Source of the DNA: Mycobacterium sp. ITM-2016-00316
GTDB taxonomy: Bacteria > Actinomycetota > Actinomycetes > Mycobacteriales > Mycobacteriaceae
Reading direction: 5' to 3'
DNA length: 64,000 nt
Assembly (NCBI RefSeq): GCF_002968335.2
Contig: NZ_CP134398.1
Location: forward strand, 2,232,001 to 2,296,000
Shown here in pieces: positions 20,556 through 29,547 of the stretch. The position numbers and the translations under genes are program-made. Within the stretch, counting starts at the first letter, position 1, and each line of letters begins with the position of its first letter. The notes beneath the pieces are model-generated. The model had not been told where the DNA came from, made no database searches, and was given only the letters and a program-made list of their open reading frames with translations.

Positions 20556-21095
20556 TTACTTGATGCCGACGGCGTGCCGCAGCTGTGCGAGGAAATCCCC
20601 CTCGTCATCGCTGCGGACGATGTAGTGCGAGATCGCGACCCGAATCGCGGTGGACGCCTTCACCTGGGCGTTGGCCCCGGAGAGCAGTTTGAGCAGACGT
20701 GCCCGCATCACCGGTATCACGTGGGTCAACTGGGCGATGACGACCTCGGGTTCGATGTCGACGACCCGGACCCCGGAGTAGGACTGCTGGTACTCGACGA
20801 TGAACCGCAGTGCGGCGTCCAGCTTTTCGGTGCCACGCAGGCCGGCGGTCGCAGTGCTGATCCCGGTGTCGAACATCTCGCGCTCGTAGACGCCGAACGC
20901 ACCGAGCAGTTCCTCCTTGGAGGCGAACCAGCGGTACAGCGTCGGCCGGGACACCCCGGCCTGTAGCGCCACCTCGGACAGGCTCAGCTTCGTCTGCCCG
21001 CTGCGTCCGAGCACCTCAGCCGTCGCGGCCAGGATCCGGCGCCGCGTCGAGGTGTCCTCGGCGGCGTCGGCGTGCGCGGAAAGGGGCTTGTTCAC
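20556..21095 (-). CDS. TetR-family regulator, candidate controller of the island
   Basis: This 179-residue regulator has an N-terminal TetR helix-turn-helix (residues about 15-62, with LSLSEVALQAGVSRPTLYRWF as the recognition region) and a helical ligand-binding domain. The GTG start is 25 bases after the phosphotransferase gene, in the same operon. That operon begins at one copy of the 32-bp dyad and the next operon at another, so self-control is likely. It is the only dedicated transcription factor found in the island, which makes it the first candidate for binding the dyad. The inducer is unknown. Confidence 0.85.
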   Translation of the reverse strand: MNKPLSAHADAAEDTSTRRRILAATAEVLGRSGQTKLSLSEVALQAGVSRPTLYRWFASKEELLGAFGVYEREMFDTGISTATAGLRGTEKLDAALRFIVEYQQSYSGVRVVDIEPEVVIAQLTHVIPVMRARLLKLLSGANAQVKASTAIRVAISHYIVRSDDEGDFLAQLRHAVGIK

Positions 21096-21120
21096 GGTAC
21101 CGATGGTAGTGGTTGTGCCA

Positions 21121-22251
21121 TCACAAAGAGGCCTTCAGCGCGTAAACCGTGTCGAGTTCCTCCAGCGCGGACACCGCCCGGCCGAGGCCCTCCAGGGCGA
21201 TGCCCTCGTCCTGCATCCCGCCCATCCCGGCGGTGATCAGGGTGGCGACATAGGCGTACAGCGCCGCCTGGCGGTACCGCTGCCACAGTTCGTCGCGGTC
21301 CATCTCGGGTCCGCCCGCGGCGTGCAGGGCAGCGCGGTACACATCCAGCAGTTCGCGCTGGTTCCCGACCCGCGCGTCGGTGGTCATGCTGGTGATCAAG
21401 GTGTAGGACAGCTCCCGGGACGGATGCCCGCTGCGCACCGCCTGCCAGTCGAGTAGTCCGGCTTTTCCGTTGCGGAAGTAGACGTTTCCCGGATGTGCGT
21501 CGCCGTGCATGATGGTGTGCGGACCACGGTCGATCAGGGTGGCCACCGCCCGGTAGTTGTCATTGATGAACTGACCCGTGCGCACCGGGATCGCGGTCTT
21601 GCCCTCCAGTCGGCGGGCCGCGGCGTTGGCCAGTGATCCGGTCAGCAGCGAGGTCGCATCGCCCGACGCCGTGTACACCCAGGGGTAGGGGTCCAGTCGT
21701 CGCCAGAAGGTGGCGTGTACCCGGGCCAGCAGTTCCACGATGAGCGCCGCGCGGTCCGGGTCCAGTGGGTGCAGAGTGTCGGGGAATTCGCAGGCCGGCT
21801 GCCCGTCGGCCGCCAGATCCTCCAATACCAGCACGAACCGCCCGGTGACGGGGTCGAAGGTCGCCCCGTGGCAGGCCGGCACATCGCCGAGCTGGCCGGA
21901 CAGCTCCCGATAGAACCGCACCTCGGTGTCGGCAAGCCGTCCGAGTTCGCCCATCATTCGGGTGGCTGCGGTTTCGGCGGGCATCTTGACGAACACCGAG
22001 CCGGGCACGTCGGCACCGGTCAGGGCCAGCCGGGCCCGCGACGAGGTGCCGGCGTCGCCGTCGAGCAGGGACACCGAGGTGACGCTGCGCCCGAGCAGGC
22101 CCGACAGATAGGCCGCGTCCAGACCGCCGATGTGGCGGGGGATTGCGCGCGCCCGCCCGAAGATCGCGTCGGTTGCGATACGTTGCATCCCGCGCCCGAG
22201 ATGTGCGGCCAGGCCGAACACCGGCGCGACACTGCTGACCTGCGGAGGCAT
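21121..22251 (-). CDS. Aminoglycoside phosphotransferase-like kinase (APH/choline kinase fold)
   Basis: This 376-residue protein has the APH/protein-kinase-like fold. The catalytic loop MHGDAHPGNVYF and the metal-binding DWQ motif (GLLDWQAV) are intact. Such enzymes in mycobacterial and other actinobacterial catabolic clusters often phosphorylate a small hydroxylated substrate; drug resistance is less likely here. It is the first gene of the operon with the TetR regulator, and its ATG lies five bases from a copy of the island dyad. The divergent gene is a CoA-transferase. The substrate is not known. Confidence 0.75.
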   Translation of the reverse strand: MPPQVSSVAPVFGLAAHLGRGMQRIATDAIFGRARAIPRHIGGLDAAYLSGLLGRSVTSVSLLDGDAGTSSRARLALTGADVPGSVFVKMPAETAATRMMGELGRLADTEVRFYRELSGQLGDVPACHGATFDPVTGRFVLVLEDLAADGQPACEFPDTLHPLDPDRAALIVELLARVHATFWRRLDPYPWVYTASGDATSLLTGSLANAAARRLEGKTAIPVRTGQFINDNYRAVATLIDRGPHTIMHGDAHPGNVYFRNGKAGLLDWQAVRSGHPSRELSYTLITSMTTDARVGNQRELLDVYRAALHAAGGPEMDRDELWQRYRQAALYAYVATLITAGMGGMQDEGIALEGLGRAVSALEELDTVYALKASL

Positions 22252-22256
22252 TGTGC

Positions 22257-22288
22257 AAGCTTACAAATCAAATCAATATTGTAAAGCT
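22257..22288. promoter_or_regulatory. Island dyad, copy 2 (phosphotransferase-TetR operon / CoA-transferase)
   Basis: Half-sites AAGCTTACA and TGTAAAGCT are separated by 14 bases. This is the most symmetric copy: AAGCTTACAA on one side is almost the complement of TTGTAAAGCTT on the other. It lies 5 bases from the phosphotransferase start and 16 from the CoA-transferase start. Confidence 0.7.
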
Positions 22289-22304
22289 TATTGAGGGGAT
22301 TCCC

Positions 22305-23480
22305 ATGTCTGGACCGATGGAGGGGTTCCGGGTTGTCGAGCTCGGCGTCTGGGTGGCGGCACCGGCGGCGGGGGCGATCCTGGCCGACTGGGGTGCCGAT
22401 GTCATCAAGATCGAACCGCCCGCCGGTGATCCGGCCCGCTCATTCGGCCGGATGATGGGGCTCGACAGCGACCTCGGTACCGCGTCCAATCCGCCCTTTC
22501 AGATGGACAACAGGTCCAAGCGCAGCATCGTGCTCGATCTCGGAACCCCGGACGGTCGGCGGACCGCGATCGAATTGATCACCGGCGCAGACGTTTTCCT
22601 GACCAACATCCGTCCGGCGGCGTTGGCCCGGTTGGGCCTGGATTTCAGTTCGGCAGCCACGCACAACCCGCGGCTGGTGTACGGGCTCATCACCGGGTAT
22701 GGCACCGAAGGTCCCGATGCCGACCGGGCGGCCTACGACGTGGCCGCCTTCTGGGCGCGTGCCGGGATCGCCGACCTGCTGACCAGGCCCGGTGACACCC
22801 CGCCGTTTCAGCGCGGCGGAATGGGGGATCACTCGGCGGGGATGACGCTTGCGGCGGCGGTGTGCGCGGCACTGCTTGCCAGAACCCGGACCGGCACAGG
22901 GCAACTGGTGACCACCTCGCTGTACCGCCAAGGTGCCTACACGGTGAGCTTCGATCTCAACACCCTGCTGATGTCCGGTCAGCAGGTGGCCATCGGGCAA
23001 CGGGAGGCGATGGGCAACCCGTGCATGAACAACTACGCCGCCGGTGACGGCAGGCGATTCTGGATCGTCGGCCTCGACGTGGCGCGGCACTGGCCGGCCC
23101 TGTGCCGGTCGGTCGGGCGTGCGGAGTGGCTCACCCGGTACCCGACGCCACGGGACCGGTTCACCCATGCCCGGGACATCATCGCCGAATTGGACACCCT
23201 TTTCGCGTCCAGGACGCTAGCGGAATGGGAGCAGATCTTCGCGGGCGAACCCGACTTCTTCTGGTCGCCCATCAATTCGCTCGACGACGTGGTGGCCGAC
23301 GAACAATTCCACGCCGCCGGCGGCATCGTGTATGTGCCCGAGGGGGATTCGAGCACGCCGATGGTGGCCAGCCCCGCCGACTTCTCGGCCACGCCGTGGC
23401 GCCCGCGCGGTCCGGCGCCCGAACTCGGTGAGCACACCGAACAGATCCTCGCCGAACTCGGCGGCACTCAGGACCGCTGA
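22305..23480 (+). CDS. CaiB/BaiF-type (class III) CoA-transferase
   Basis: This 391-residue enzyme belongs to the class III CoA-transferases, which move CoA between carboxylic acids through an aspartyl-CoA intermediate. The N-terminal VVELGVWVAAPAAGAILADWGADVIKIE-like region (as two shorter blocks) is typical, and the catalytic Asp is probably the one in AAYDVAAFWARAG. GAGGGG lies seven bases before the ATG. It is the only plus-strand gene controlled by dyad copy 2; it would activate an acid intermediate of the island pathway. The last 13 bases overlap the convergent glucosidase gene. Confidence 0.88.
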   Translation: MSGPMEGFRVVELGVWVAAPAAGAILADWGADVIKIEPPAGDPARSFGRMMGLDSDLGTASNPPFQMDNRSKRSIVLDLGTPDGRRTAIELITGADVFLTNIRPAALARLGLDFSSAATHNPRLVYGLITGYGTEGPDADRAAYDVAAFWARAGIADLLTRPGDTPPFQRGGMGDHSAGMTLAAAVCAALLARTRTGTGQLVTTSLYRQGAYTVSFDLNTLLMSGQQVAIGQREAMGNPCMNNYAAGDGRRFWIVGLDVARHWPALCRSVGRAEWLTRYPTPRDRFTHARDIIAELDTLFASRTLAEWEQIFAGEPDFFWSPINSLDDVVADEQFHAAGGIVYVPEGDSSTPMVASPADFSATPWRPRGPAPELGEHTEQILAELGGTQDR

Positions 23481-25666
23481 CGGTTCACCTCGTCGAGTAG
23501 TTCGGTCAGCTGCGGCCGGCTGACCGCGCCACCGCTGAACGACACCATCCGCCCGACCGGGATGGACCCGAGCATGCGCAGCATGTCGGTGCCCAGCGCG
23601 GAACCCGCCGCGCCCTCGGGCGCCGCGCTCGCCAGCGCCGCCGCCACGATCGGGGCGGCCACCGGGTCGCCGAGCAGCTCGCCGAGCGTGGAATCAATGG
23701 TGAACGCGACGGCCGGGGCAACGTCTGCGTCGACGGTCACCTGGGTGTGCAGGCGCAGATCCCGGCTCGACGCCCCCACGGACACCGCGTACTCACCAGC
23801 CTCGACCTGCCGCCGCCCGGCCCGTATGTCCCAGTATCCGAGTTCGTCACGGGGAACCCGTATCTCGACGTCGACCAGCGCGCCGGGCGCCACGGTGACA
23901 CCGGCGAAACCGGCCAGCCACCGTGGCGGGCGCGATACTTTTGACGCCGGCAGCCCGGCGTAGACCTGGACCACCTCGCGGCCCACGCGGTCGCCGGTGT
24001 TCACCACCGACACCCGCACCGTCAGGCCCTCGGCGTCGGAAACCACGGCCAGGTCGGCGTAGTCGAACCGGGTGTAGGACAACCCGTGCCCGAACGGGAA
24101 CGTGACCGCCGTCGCACGGGCGTCATACCAGCGGTATCCGACGAATACCCGTTCCCCATAGAGGATGTGGCCGTCCTCGCCGGGAAAGTTGAGATAGGCC
24201 GGGCTGTCCTGCAGCCGCACCGGCACCGTCTCGGCGAGGCGTCCCGACGGGTTGACCGCGCCGAACAGGACGTCGGCGATCCCGCGCCCGCCGCCCTGTC
24301 CGAGCAGCGCGCCGTCCAGGATCGCCGGGGCCAGGCCGGCCACCCCGTCGAGAGCCACCACCCCGCCGTGTGCCAGCACGGCGACCGTCCGGGGCTGCAC
24401 CTGCACCACCGCGGACAGCAGGTGGAGCTGGTCTGCGGGCAGGTCGATGTGAGTGCGGTCGAAGCCCTCGGATTCGTCCTCGGCCGCCAACCCGAGGAAC
24501 ACCACCGCGGCATCGGCATCGGCGGCCGCCGCGAGGGTCTCGGCGGTGAGATCCTCGGAATAGGTGACCTGATGGCCGTCGGCGTAGCGGCGGATCTCCT
24601 CCAACGGCACGTCGACCCGGGTCGGATTCACATGGGAACTGCCACCGCCCTGATAGCGGGGCCTCACCGCGAACCCGCCGATGACCGCGAGCGAGGACGG
24701 TGCGAGCGGCAACAGGTCGTTCTCGTTCTGCAACAGCACGATCGATCGCGCGGCCGCCTCCCTGGCCAGATCGTGGTGCGCATCGGCATCGAAGGTGGCT
24801 GTGCTACTGCGGTTCTCGGTGACCCGGGCGGCCAGGGTGGCCACCCGGTCGGCGGCGCGGGCCACCACCGTCGCGTCCAGGGTGCCGGCCTCGACGGCGG
24901 CGACAACGTCGGCGTCGCTCGCCTCGTTGCCGCCAGGCATCTCCAAATCGAGGCCCGCGGCCACTGCGGCGACCCGGTCGCCGACCGCGCCCCAGTCACT
25001 GACGACAGCGCCGTCGAAACCCCACTCCTCGCGCAGCACCGTGCTCAACAACCAGGCGTTCTCGGCCGCGTAGACCCCGTTGATCCGGTTGTAGGCGCAC
25101 ATCACCGTCCAGGGTCGGGCCGCAGTGACGACGTGCTCGAAGGCACGCAGGTATAGCTCACGCAGCGTCCGCTCATCCACATCCGAGCTCGACCGCATCC
25201 GGTCATCCTCGGCATTGTTCACGGCGAAGTGCTTCAGCGAGGCGCCCACGCCCTGACCCTGCACGCCGCGCACCCACGCCGCACCGAGCGCCCCGGCGAT
25301 CAGCGGGTCTTCGGAGAAGTACTCGAAATTGCGCCCGCACCGCGGATCCCGTTTCAGGTTGACGCCGGGGCCGAGCAGCACGTGCACGCCCAGGGCCCGG
25401 CTTTCGGCGCCCAGTGCGGCGCCCACCCGTTCGACGAGTTCGGGATCCCAGGTCTGGCTGAGCCCGACCGCCGGCGGGAAACAGGTGGCCGGTTCGCTAC
25501 CGCCCAGCCCCAGATGGTCGCCGGTGCTGCCGGCCTGTCTGCGGACCCCGTGCGGGCCGTCGGTCAGCAGTATGGACGGGACGTCGCCCACCGCCTTGGT
25601 GGTCCAGAAGGTGGCGCCGCTGCCGAGGGCGGCCTGCTCTTCGAGGGAGTCGGTCACCGTTCCCAT
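23468..25666 (-). CDS. Glycoside hydrolase family 3 beta-glucosidase
   Basis: This 732-residue enzyme has the GH3 architecture: an N-terminal TIM-barrel (LLTDGPHGVR, KHFAVNNAE, and the nucleophile Asp224 in VVSDWGAV), the alpha/beta sandwich (about 300-540) and a C-terminal fibronectin III-like domain. No signal peptide is seen, so it works inside the cell on a glucoside that has been taken up. In a cluster of P450s, a Baeyer-Villiger enzyme and CoA steps, it would remove sugar from a glycosylated aglycone. It is transcribed away from the P450 gene, across dyad copy 3, 63 bases upstream. Confidence 0.9.
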   Translation of the reverse strand: MGTVTDSLEEQAALGSGATFWTTKAVGDVPSILLTDGPHGVRRQAGSTGDHLGLGGSEPATCFPPAVGLSQTWDPELVERVGAALGAESRALGVHVLLGPGVNLKRDPRCGRNFEYFSEDPLIAGALGAAWVRGVQGQGVGASLKHFAVNNAEDDRMRSSSDVDERTLRELYLRAFEHVVTAARPWTVMCAYNRINGVYAAENAWLLSTVLREEWGFDGAVVSDWGAVGDRVAAVAAGLDLEMPGGNEASDADVVAAVEAGTLDATVVARAADRVATLAARVTENRSSTATFDADAHHDLAREAAARSIVLLQNENDLLPLAPSSLAVIGGFAVRPRYQGGGSSHVNPTRVDVPLEEIRRYADGHQVTYSEDLTAETLAAAADADAAVVFLGLAAEDESEGFDRTHIDLPADQLHLLSAVVQVQPRTVAVLAHGGVVALDGVAGLAPAILDGALLGQGGGRGIADVLFGAVNPSGRLAETVPVRLQDSPAYLNFPGEDGHILYGERVFVGYRWYDARATAVTFPFGHGLSYTRFDYADLAVVSDAEGLTVRVSVVNTGDRVGREVVQVYAGLPASKVSRPPRWLAGFAGVTVAPGALVDVEIRVPRDELGYWDIRAGRRQVEAGEYAVSVGASSRDLRLHTQVTVDADVAPAVAFTIDSTLGELLGDPVAAPIVAAALASAAPEGAAGSALGTDMLRMLGSIPVGRMVSFSGGAVSRPQLTELLDEVNRQRS

Positions 25667-25729
25667 TCTTCACCCTCGCCGCATGTCCCAATCGGACGAG
25701 GAACTCAGCGGCGCTCAGGGCGGCGGCAT

Positions 25730-25761
25730 AGCTTTACAAACTATTGCTGAACTGTCACGCT
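25730..25761. promoter_or_regulatory. Island dyad, copy 3 (glucosidase / P450-BVMO operon)
   Basis: Half-sites AGCTTTACA and TGTCACGCT with a 14-base spacer, both matching the consensus. It lies between the divergent GH3 glucosidase and P450 genes. Confidence 0.72.
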
Positions 25762-25809
25762 GAATCTGTCGCGACGTCGATGTCGCACGCGCTGGAGGAG
25801 GAAACATCG

Positions 25810-27066
25810 GTGACGGTTGCCAGCACGCCGCAGGCACGCGAATACAGCCCGTTCGACATCACTTCACACGACTTCTGGAGTCAGCCGTTCGATATCCGCG
25901 ACCGGACCTTCGCCGAACTGCGCGTCCTCGACGGGATCAGCTGGCATCCGCCGTTACCGACGCTGTTCGACATCGAAGAGCCGGGGTTCTGGGCGCTGAC
26001 CCGGCGCGCCGACGTCCAATTCGCCAGCCAGAACCCGGATCTGTTCACATCGGCCCAGGGGGTGGCGCTCGATCCGATGCCCGCCGAGGTGCAGAAGTTC
26101 GCGACCTTCTTCCTGGGCATGGATCCGCCGCAGCACACCACCTATCGGCGACTGATCAGTTCGGCTTTCACACCACGCAATGTGCGCCGGATCGAGGAAC
26201 AGATCCACGCCAACGCCGTCGCCATCGTCGACGATCTCGTCGGCGCCGGTGACATCGACTTCGTCGAGGCCTGTTCGGCGCAGCTGCCGATGCGGACGAT
26301 TTCGGACATGCTGGGGGTACCGACAGCCGACCAGCCGGCTTTGGCCAAGGCGGCCGAAAAGCTGTTCAGCATGAGCGATGACGAATTCTCCACGCTGGAA
26401 GAACGGGCCATGGCCACCATCAACGAGATCATGCTGATCTCGGGTACCGGCGTGGAACTGGCCAAGTTCCGGCGCGCCAACCCGGGCGACGATCTGATGA
26501 CCAGCATCGTCAACGCCGAGGTGGACGGGCATCGCCTCACCGATGAGGAGATCGGCGCGTTCCTCATCCTGCTGGCCTCGGCGGGCAACGACACCACCAA
26601 ACAATCGACGACTCATGCCATGCTGGCGCTGGCGGCCAATCCGGACCAAAGAGATTGGCTGATGGAGGATTTCGACGGCCGGATCGGGATGGCCACCGAG
26701 GAGTTCGTGCGCTGGTCCACCCCGGTGCTGCAGTTCGCCCGGTTCGCCACCCAGGATGTCGAGGTCGCGGGTCGGCGCATCAGCGCTGGGGACAAGGTCG
26801 GCCTGTTCTACTGTTCGGCCAACCGCGACGAGAGCGTGTTCGCCGACCCACAGAAGTTCGACCTGAGCCGCTCACCCAACCCGCAGGTGGGCTTCGGCGC
26901 GGGCGGCCCGCACTTCTGCCTGGGCAACCAGCTGGCCAAGAGTGAGCTGCGAAACATCTTCCGCGAGTTGCTGACCCGGCTCACCACCATCGAACTGGGG
27001 GAGCCCGATCTGCTGTACAGCAGCTTCGTGCACGGCATCAAACGGCTACCCGCGCACGTGCGATGA
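25810..27066 (+). CDS. Cytochrome P450 (first of two)
   Basis: This 418-residue soluble bacterial P450 has the oxygen-activating I-helix SAGNDTTKQ, the ExxR motif in EEFVRW and the haem loop FGAGGPHFCLG with Cys370 as iron ligand. It would hydroxylate a small hydrophobic substrate. The GTG at 25810 is chosen because GGAGGAGGAAA ends five bases before it; an ATG at 25780 is possible but has no ribosome site. The next gene, a Baeyer-Villiger monooxygenase, overlaps its stop by 4 bases, so hydroxylation and oxygen insertion are probably consecutive steps. No ferredoxin or ferredoxin reductase gene is nearby. Confidence 0.92.
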   Translation: MTVASTPQAREYSPFDITSHDFWSQPFDIRDRTFAELRVLDGISWHPPLPTLFDIEEPGFWALTRRADVQFASQNPDLFTSAQGVALDPMPAEVQKFATFFLGMDPPQHTTYRRLISSAFTPRNVRRIEEQIHANAVAIVDDLVGAGDIDFVEACSAQLPMRTISDMLGVPTADQPALAKAAEKLFSMSDDEFSTLEERAMATINEIMLISGTGVELAKFRRANPGDDLMTSIVNAEVDGHRLTDEEIGAFLILLASAGNDTTKQSTTHAMLALAANPDQRDWLMEDFDGRIGMATEEFVRWSTPVLQFARFATQDVEVAGRRISAGDKVGLFYCSANRDESVFADPQKFDLSRSPNPQVGFGAGGPHFCLGNQLAKSELRNIFRELLTRLTTIELGEPDLLYSSFVHGIKRLPAHVR

Positions 27067-28994
27067 ATGCGCGGCACCTCGGCACGGAGCCGATCGGTGG
27101 CGTCGATGACGCGACCATCGCCGCCGCGCTCGAGCAGTTGTCGGTCCCGGCGCTGATCGCCTCGGTCGTGCAGATCACCGGTGACCCGTCCTTCATCCAC
27201 GGGTCGATACGGCCGGTCCAGTTCGTGCAGAACGAATTTCAGGGCATGCTCGACGAGCCGAGCAAATCACAGCTACGTTTTTTCGCGCTCGAGGCCATCT
27301 GCGCCTGGCGGGATGCCGGGTGCCCACCAACGCCGCCGATCGGCACCGAACTGATCCGCGAACTGATGGACTGGATCGCCTGCGAGCCAGTACCTGATGA
27401 CCATGCCGCGCTCTACATCGAGGAGATGGACCTGCAGGGAGCCAATCCCCGCGCGATCGCCGGTCCTGACGGCCTGACGCCGCCACCGGGATTCTCGGTG
27501 CTCATCATCGGTTTCGGCGCCTCGGGTCTGCTGGCTGCGATCCGGTTGCAGGAGGCCGGAATTCCGTTCGAGGTCGTCGACAAGAACCCCGATGTCGGCG
27601 GTACCTGGTTCGAGAACAGCTATCCCGGCTGCCGGGTGGACGTGGCGAGCCACTTCTACTCGTACTCCTTCGAGCACGTCGGCGATTTCAGCGCCTACTA
27701 CACTCGCCAGCCCGAGTTGTACGACTACTTCCGCTCGGTGATGAAGGACCACCAGATCGACGCCCATGTCTCGTGGGGCCGAGAGGCGACGCGCGCGCAG
27801 TGGGATGACCGGACGGGTCAGTGGACGGTGACCCTGCGCGATGCCGACGGCTCGACGGAGCAGCGGACGGCCTCGGCGATCGTTTCCGGCGTCGGCTTCC
27901 TCAACCGGCCGCTCATCCCGGATCTTCCCGGGCTGGAAGATTTTGCGGGCCCGGCCTTCCACTCGGCCCAGTGGGATCATTCGGTGGACCTGCGCGGTAA
28001 GCGGGTCGCCCTCATCGGCGCCGGCGCCAGTGGTTTCCAGATCGGCCCCGCCATCGTCGACGAGGTCGAACACCTGGTGGTGTTCCAGCGCACCGCACAG
28101 TGGATGGCGCCCAACCCGCGTTACCACGCGAGCGTCACCGACGGTGAGCGCTGGGCGATGCGTCACCTGCCGGGGTACTCCCGCTGGTATCGCTTCATGC
28201 TCATGTGGCAGTCCAGCGACAAGATGCTGGAACTGGTTCGCGCGGACCCTGATTGGCATGACTTCCCGCGCACCGCGAACGAGGCCAGCGCCGCCCGGCG
28301 CGAGTTCTTCGCGAAGTGGATCCAGGACCAAGTCGGCGATATGCCAGATCTCGCCGCCAAGGTCACCCCGGACTATCCGCCGATGGCCAAACGCATGTTG
28401 CAGGACAACGGCAGCTGGTTGCGCTGCTTGCGGCGCGAGCATGTGACGTTCGTCAACGATCCGATCACCGATATCGACGGGACTTCGATCAGCACCGCAG
28501 AAGGCCGCCATGAGGTTGACGTCATCGTGTTGGCCACCGGTTTCCGCGCCTCGGAGGTGCTCTGCCCGATGGAGGTGATCGGCCGCGACGGGGTACCGAT
28601 ATCCGCGGTCTGGGAGGGTAAACCCGCCGCCTTCAACGGTGTTTCGGTGAACGGATTCCCGAACTTCTTCATGATGGCCGGGCCGGGTACCGGCCTCGCC
28701 CACGCCGGCAGCGTGATCTTCATGCTGGAATGCCAGATGCGCTACATCGGTGCGGCGCTGCGGACGGTGATCGAGCGGGGCAAGCGCACCATCGAACCCA
28801 CCGCCGAGGCCTATGCGCGCTACAACCGTGAGCTTCAGGACGAGGTGGCCACCCTGATGTGGGGGCATCCGTCCATCGAGCACTCCTGGTACAAATCGCC
28901 CGACGGTGGTGTCTACGTGCTGAGTCCGTTCGGGTCGGTGGAGTACTGGAAGCGCACCGGCGTGCTCGCCGATGGGGATCACGTGCTGGGCTGA
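27063..28994 (+). CDS. Baeyer-Villiger monooxygenase, 4-hydroxyacetophenone monooxygenase type
   Basis: This 643-residue flavoprotein uses FAD, NADPH and O2 to turn a ketone into an ester or lactone. The first Rossmann motif GFGASG is at 150-155, the Baeyer-Villiger fingerprint FxGxxxHxxxW at 294-304 (Phe294, His300, Trp304, followed by Asp in place of Pro), and the NADPH motif GAGASG further on. The extra N-terminal domain of about 140 residues and the total length match 4-hydroxyacetophenone monooxygenase (about 640 residues) and not cyclohexanone monooxygenase. The gene overlaps the P450 by 4 bases. The product ester or lactone could be taken by the lactonase or the alpha/beta hydrolase of the island. 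Confidence 0.9.
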   Translation: MNARHLGTEPIGGVDDATIAAALEQLSVPALIASVVQITGDPSFIHGSIRPVQFVQNEFQGMLDEPSKSQLRFFALEAICAWRDAGCPPTPPIGTELIRELMDWIACEPVPDDHAALYIEEMDLQGANPRAIAGPDGLTPPPGFSVLIIGFGASGLLAAIRLQEAGIPFEVVDKNPDVGGTWFENSYPGCRVDVASHFYSYSFEHVGDFSAYYTRQPELYDYFRSVMKDHQIDAHVSWGREATRAQWDDRTGQWTVTLRDADGSTEQRTASAIVSGVGFLNRPLIPDLPGLEDFAGPAFHSAQWDHSVDLRGKRVALIGAGASGFQIGPAIVDEVEHLVVFQRTAQWMAPNPRYHASVTDGERWAMRHLPGYSRWYRFMLMWQSSDKMLELVRADPDWHDFPRTANEASAARREFFAKWIQDQVGDMPDLAAKVTPDYPPMAKRMLQDNGSWLRCLRREHVTFVNDPITDIDGTSISTAEGRHEVDVIVLATGFRASEVLCPMEVIGRDGVPISAVWEGKPAAFNGVSVNGFPNFFMMAGPGTGLAHAGSVIFMLECQMRYIGAALRTVIERGKRTIEPTAEAYARYNRELQDEVATLMWGHPSIEHSWYKSPDGGVYVLSPFGSVEYWKRTGVLADGDHVLG

Positions 28995-29040
28995 CACCAG
29001 CCGAGCTGCCACCCATATCCTTGAAATTTCCCTTGCGCGG

Positions 29041-29325
29041 GGCTGTGGAAGGCACCTGGTCCAAGCCCATCGCGTGCATCCGTTCGTGCACACTGATCAG
29101 CCCATGATCGAGTCCGGACGTTTCCTGTGCGGTACGCAGCGGTCCTGACCCGTTTGGGTCACGCGTAGAACGATTTCCGCGAGATGCCGTGCTCGACACG
29201 GAACGCCGAGAGCGCCTCGCGGGGCGCGTCACCGGGCCACTGCGCGATGGCCAGACCGACGCCGGGATCGATGGGTTCATCGACAACCACAAACCCACTC
29301 CGCGAGGCAGAAGGTCGGTCACCAA
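29041..29325 (-). pseudogene. IS481-type transposase remnant
   Basis: Two blocks that belong to one IS481-family transposase occur in different frames of the minus strand. The first, about 29290 down to 29159, reads LAIAQWPGDAPREAL then HGISRKSFYA and ends in a stop. The second, about 29130 down to 29041, reads SGLDHGLISVHERMHAMGL then VPSTA. In intact elements these lie some 50 residues further apart, so the middle is deleted and the catalytic DDE part is missing. It marks an old insertion next to the 13E12-type gene inside the island. Confidence 0.7.
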
Positions 29326-29390
29326 GTCATCCGAACCGTCACCGATGTCTTGATGTCAGTGCTTGCACGGGGCCATGATTCGGAGTAATA

Positions 29391-29406
29391 TCGAACACAA
29401 GTTCGA
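29391..29406 (+). promoter_or_regulatory. LexA (SOS) box
   Basis: TCGAAC, four bases, GTTCGA: a perfect 16-bp match to the mycobacterial SOS box core. It is preceded by a -10-like AGTAATA and followed by the DUF222/HNH gene. In M. tuberculosis several 13E12-repeat genes are known LexA targets, so damage induction is likely here too. Confidence 0.88.
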
Positions 29407-29547
29407 ATGCGACGTTGCTCCCATCTCCACCCGGTGAGCACAGACCGCGACTCCGGTCGCCGCGAGGTTCGACGGTCCTACGGGACTGTGCGAGCCGTAT
29501 TGACTGATCGTGCCCGTTGGGCACCTTCTGTGAAAGTCGGTATCCCT

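Noticed and set aside
21113..21126. Small palindrome TTGTG-CCAT-CACAA between the phosphotransferase and TetR genes
   Set aside because: It covers the stop codon of the first gene and has no similarity to the island dyad. Too short to claim a site.
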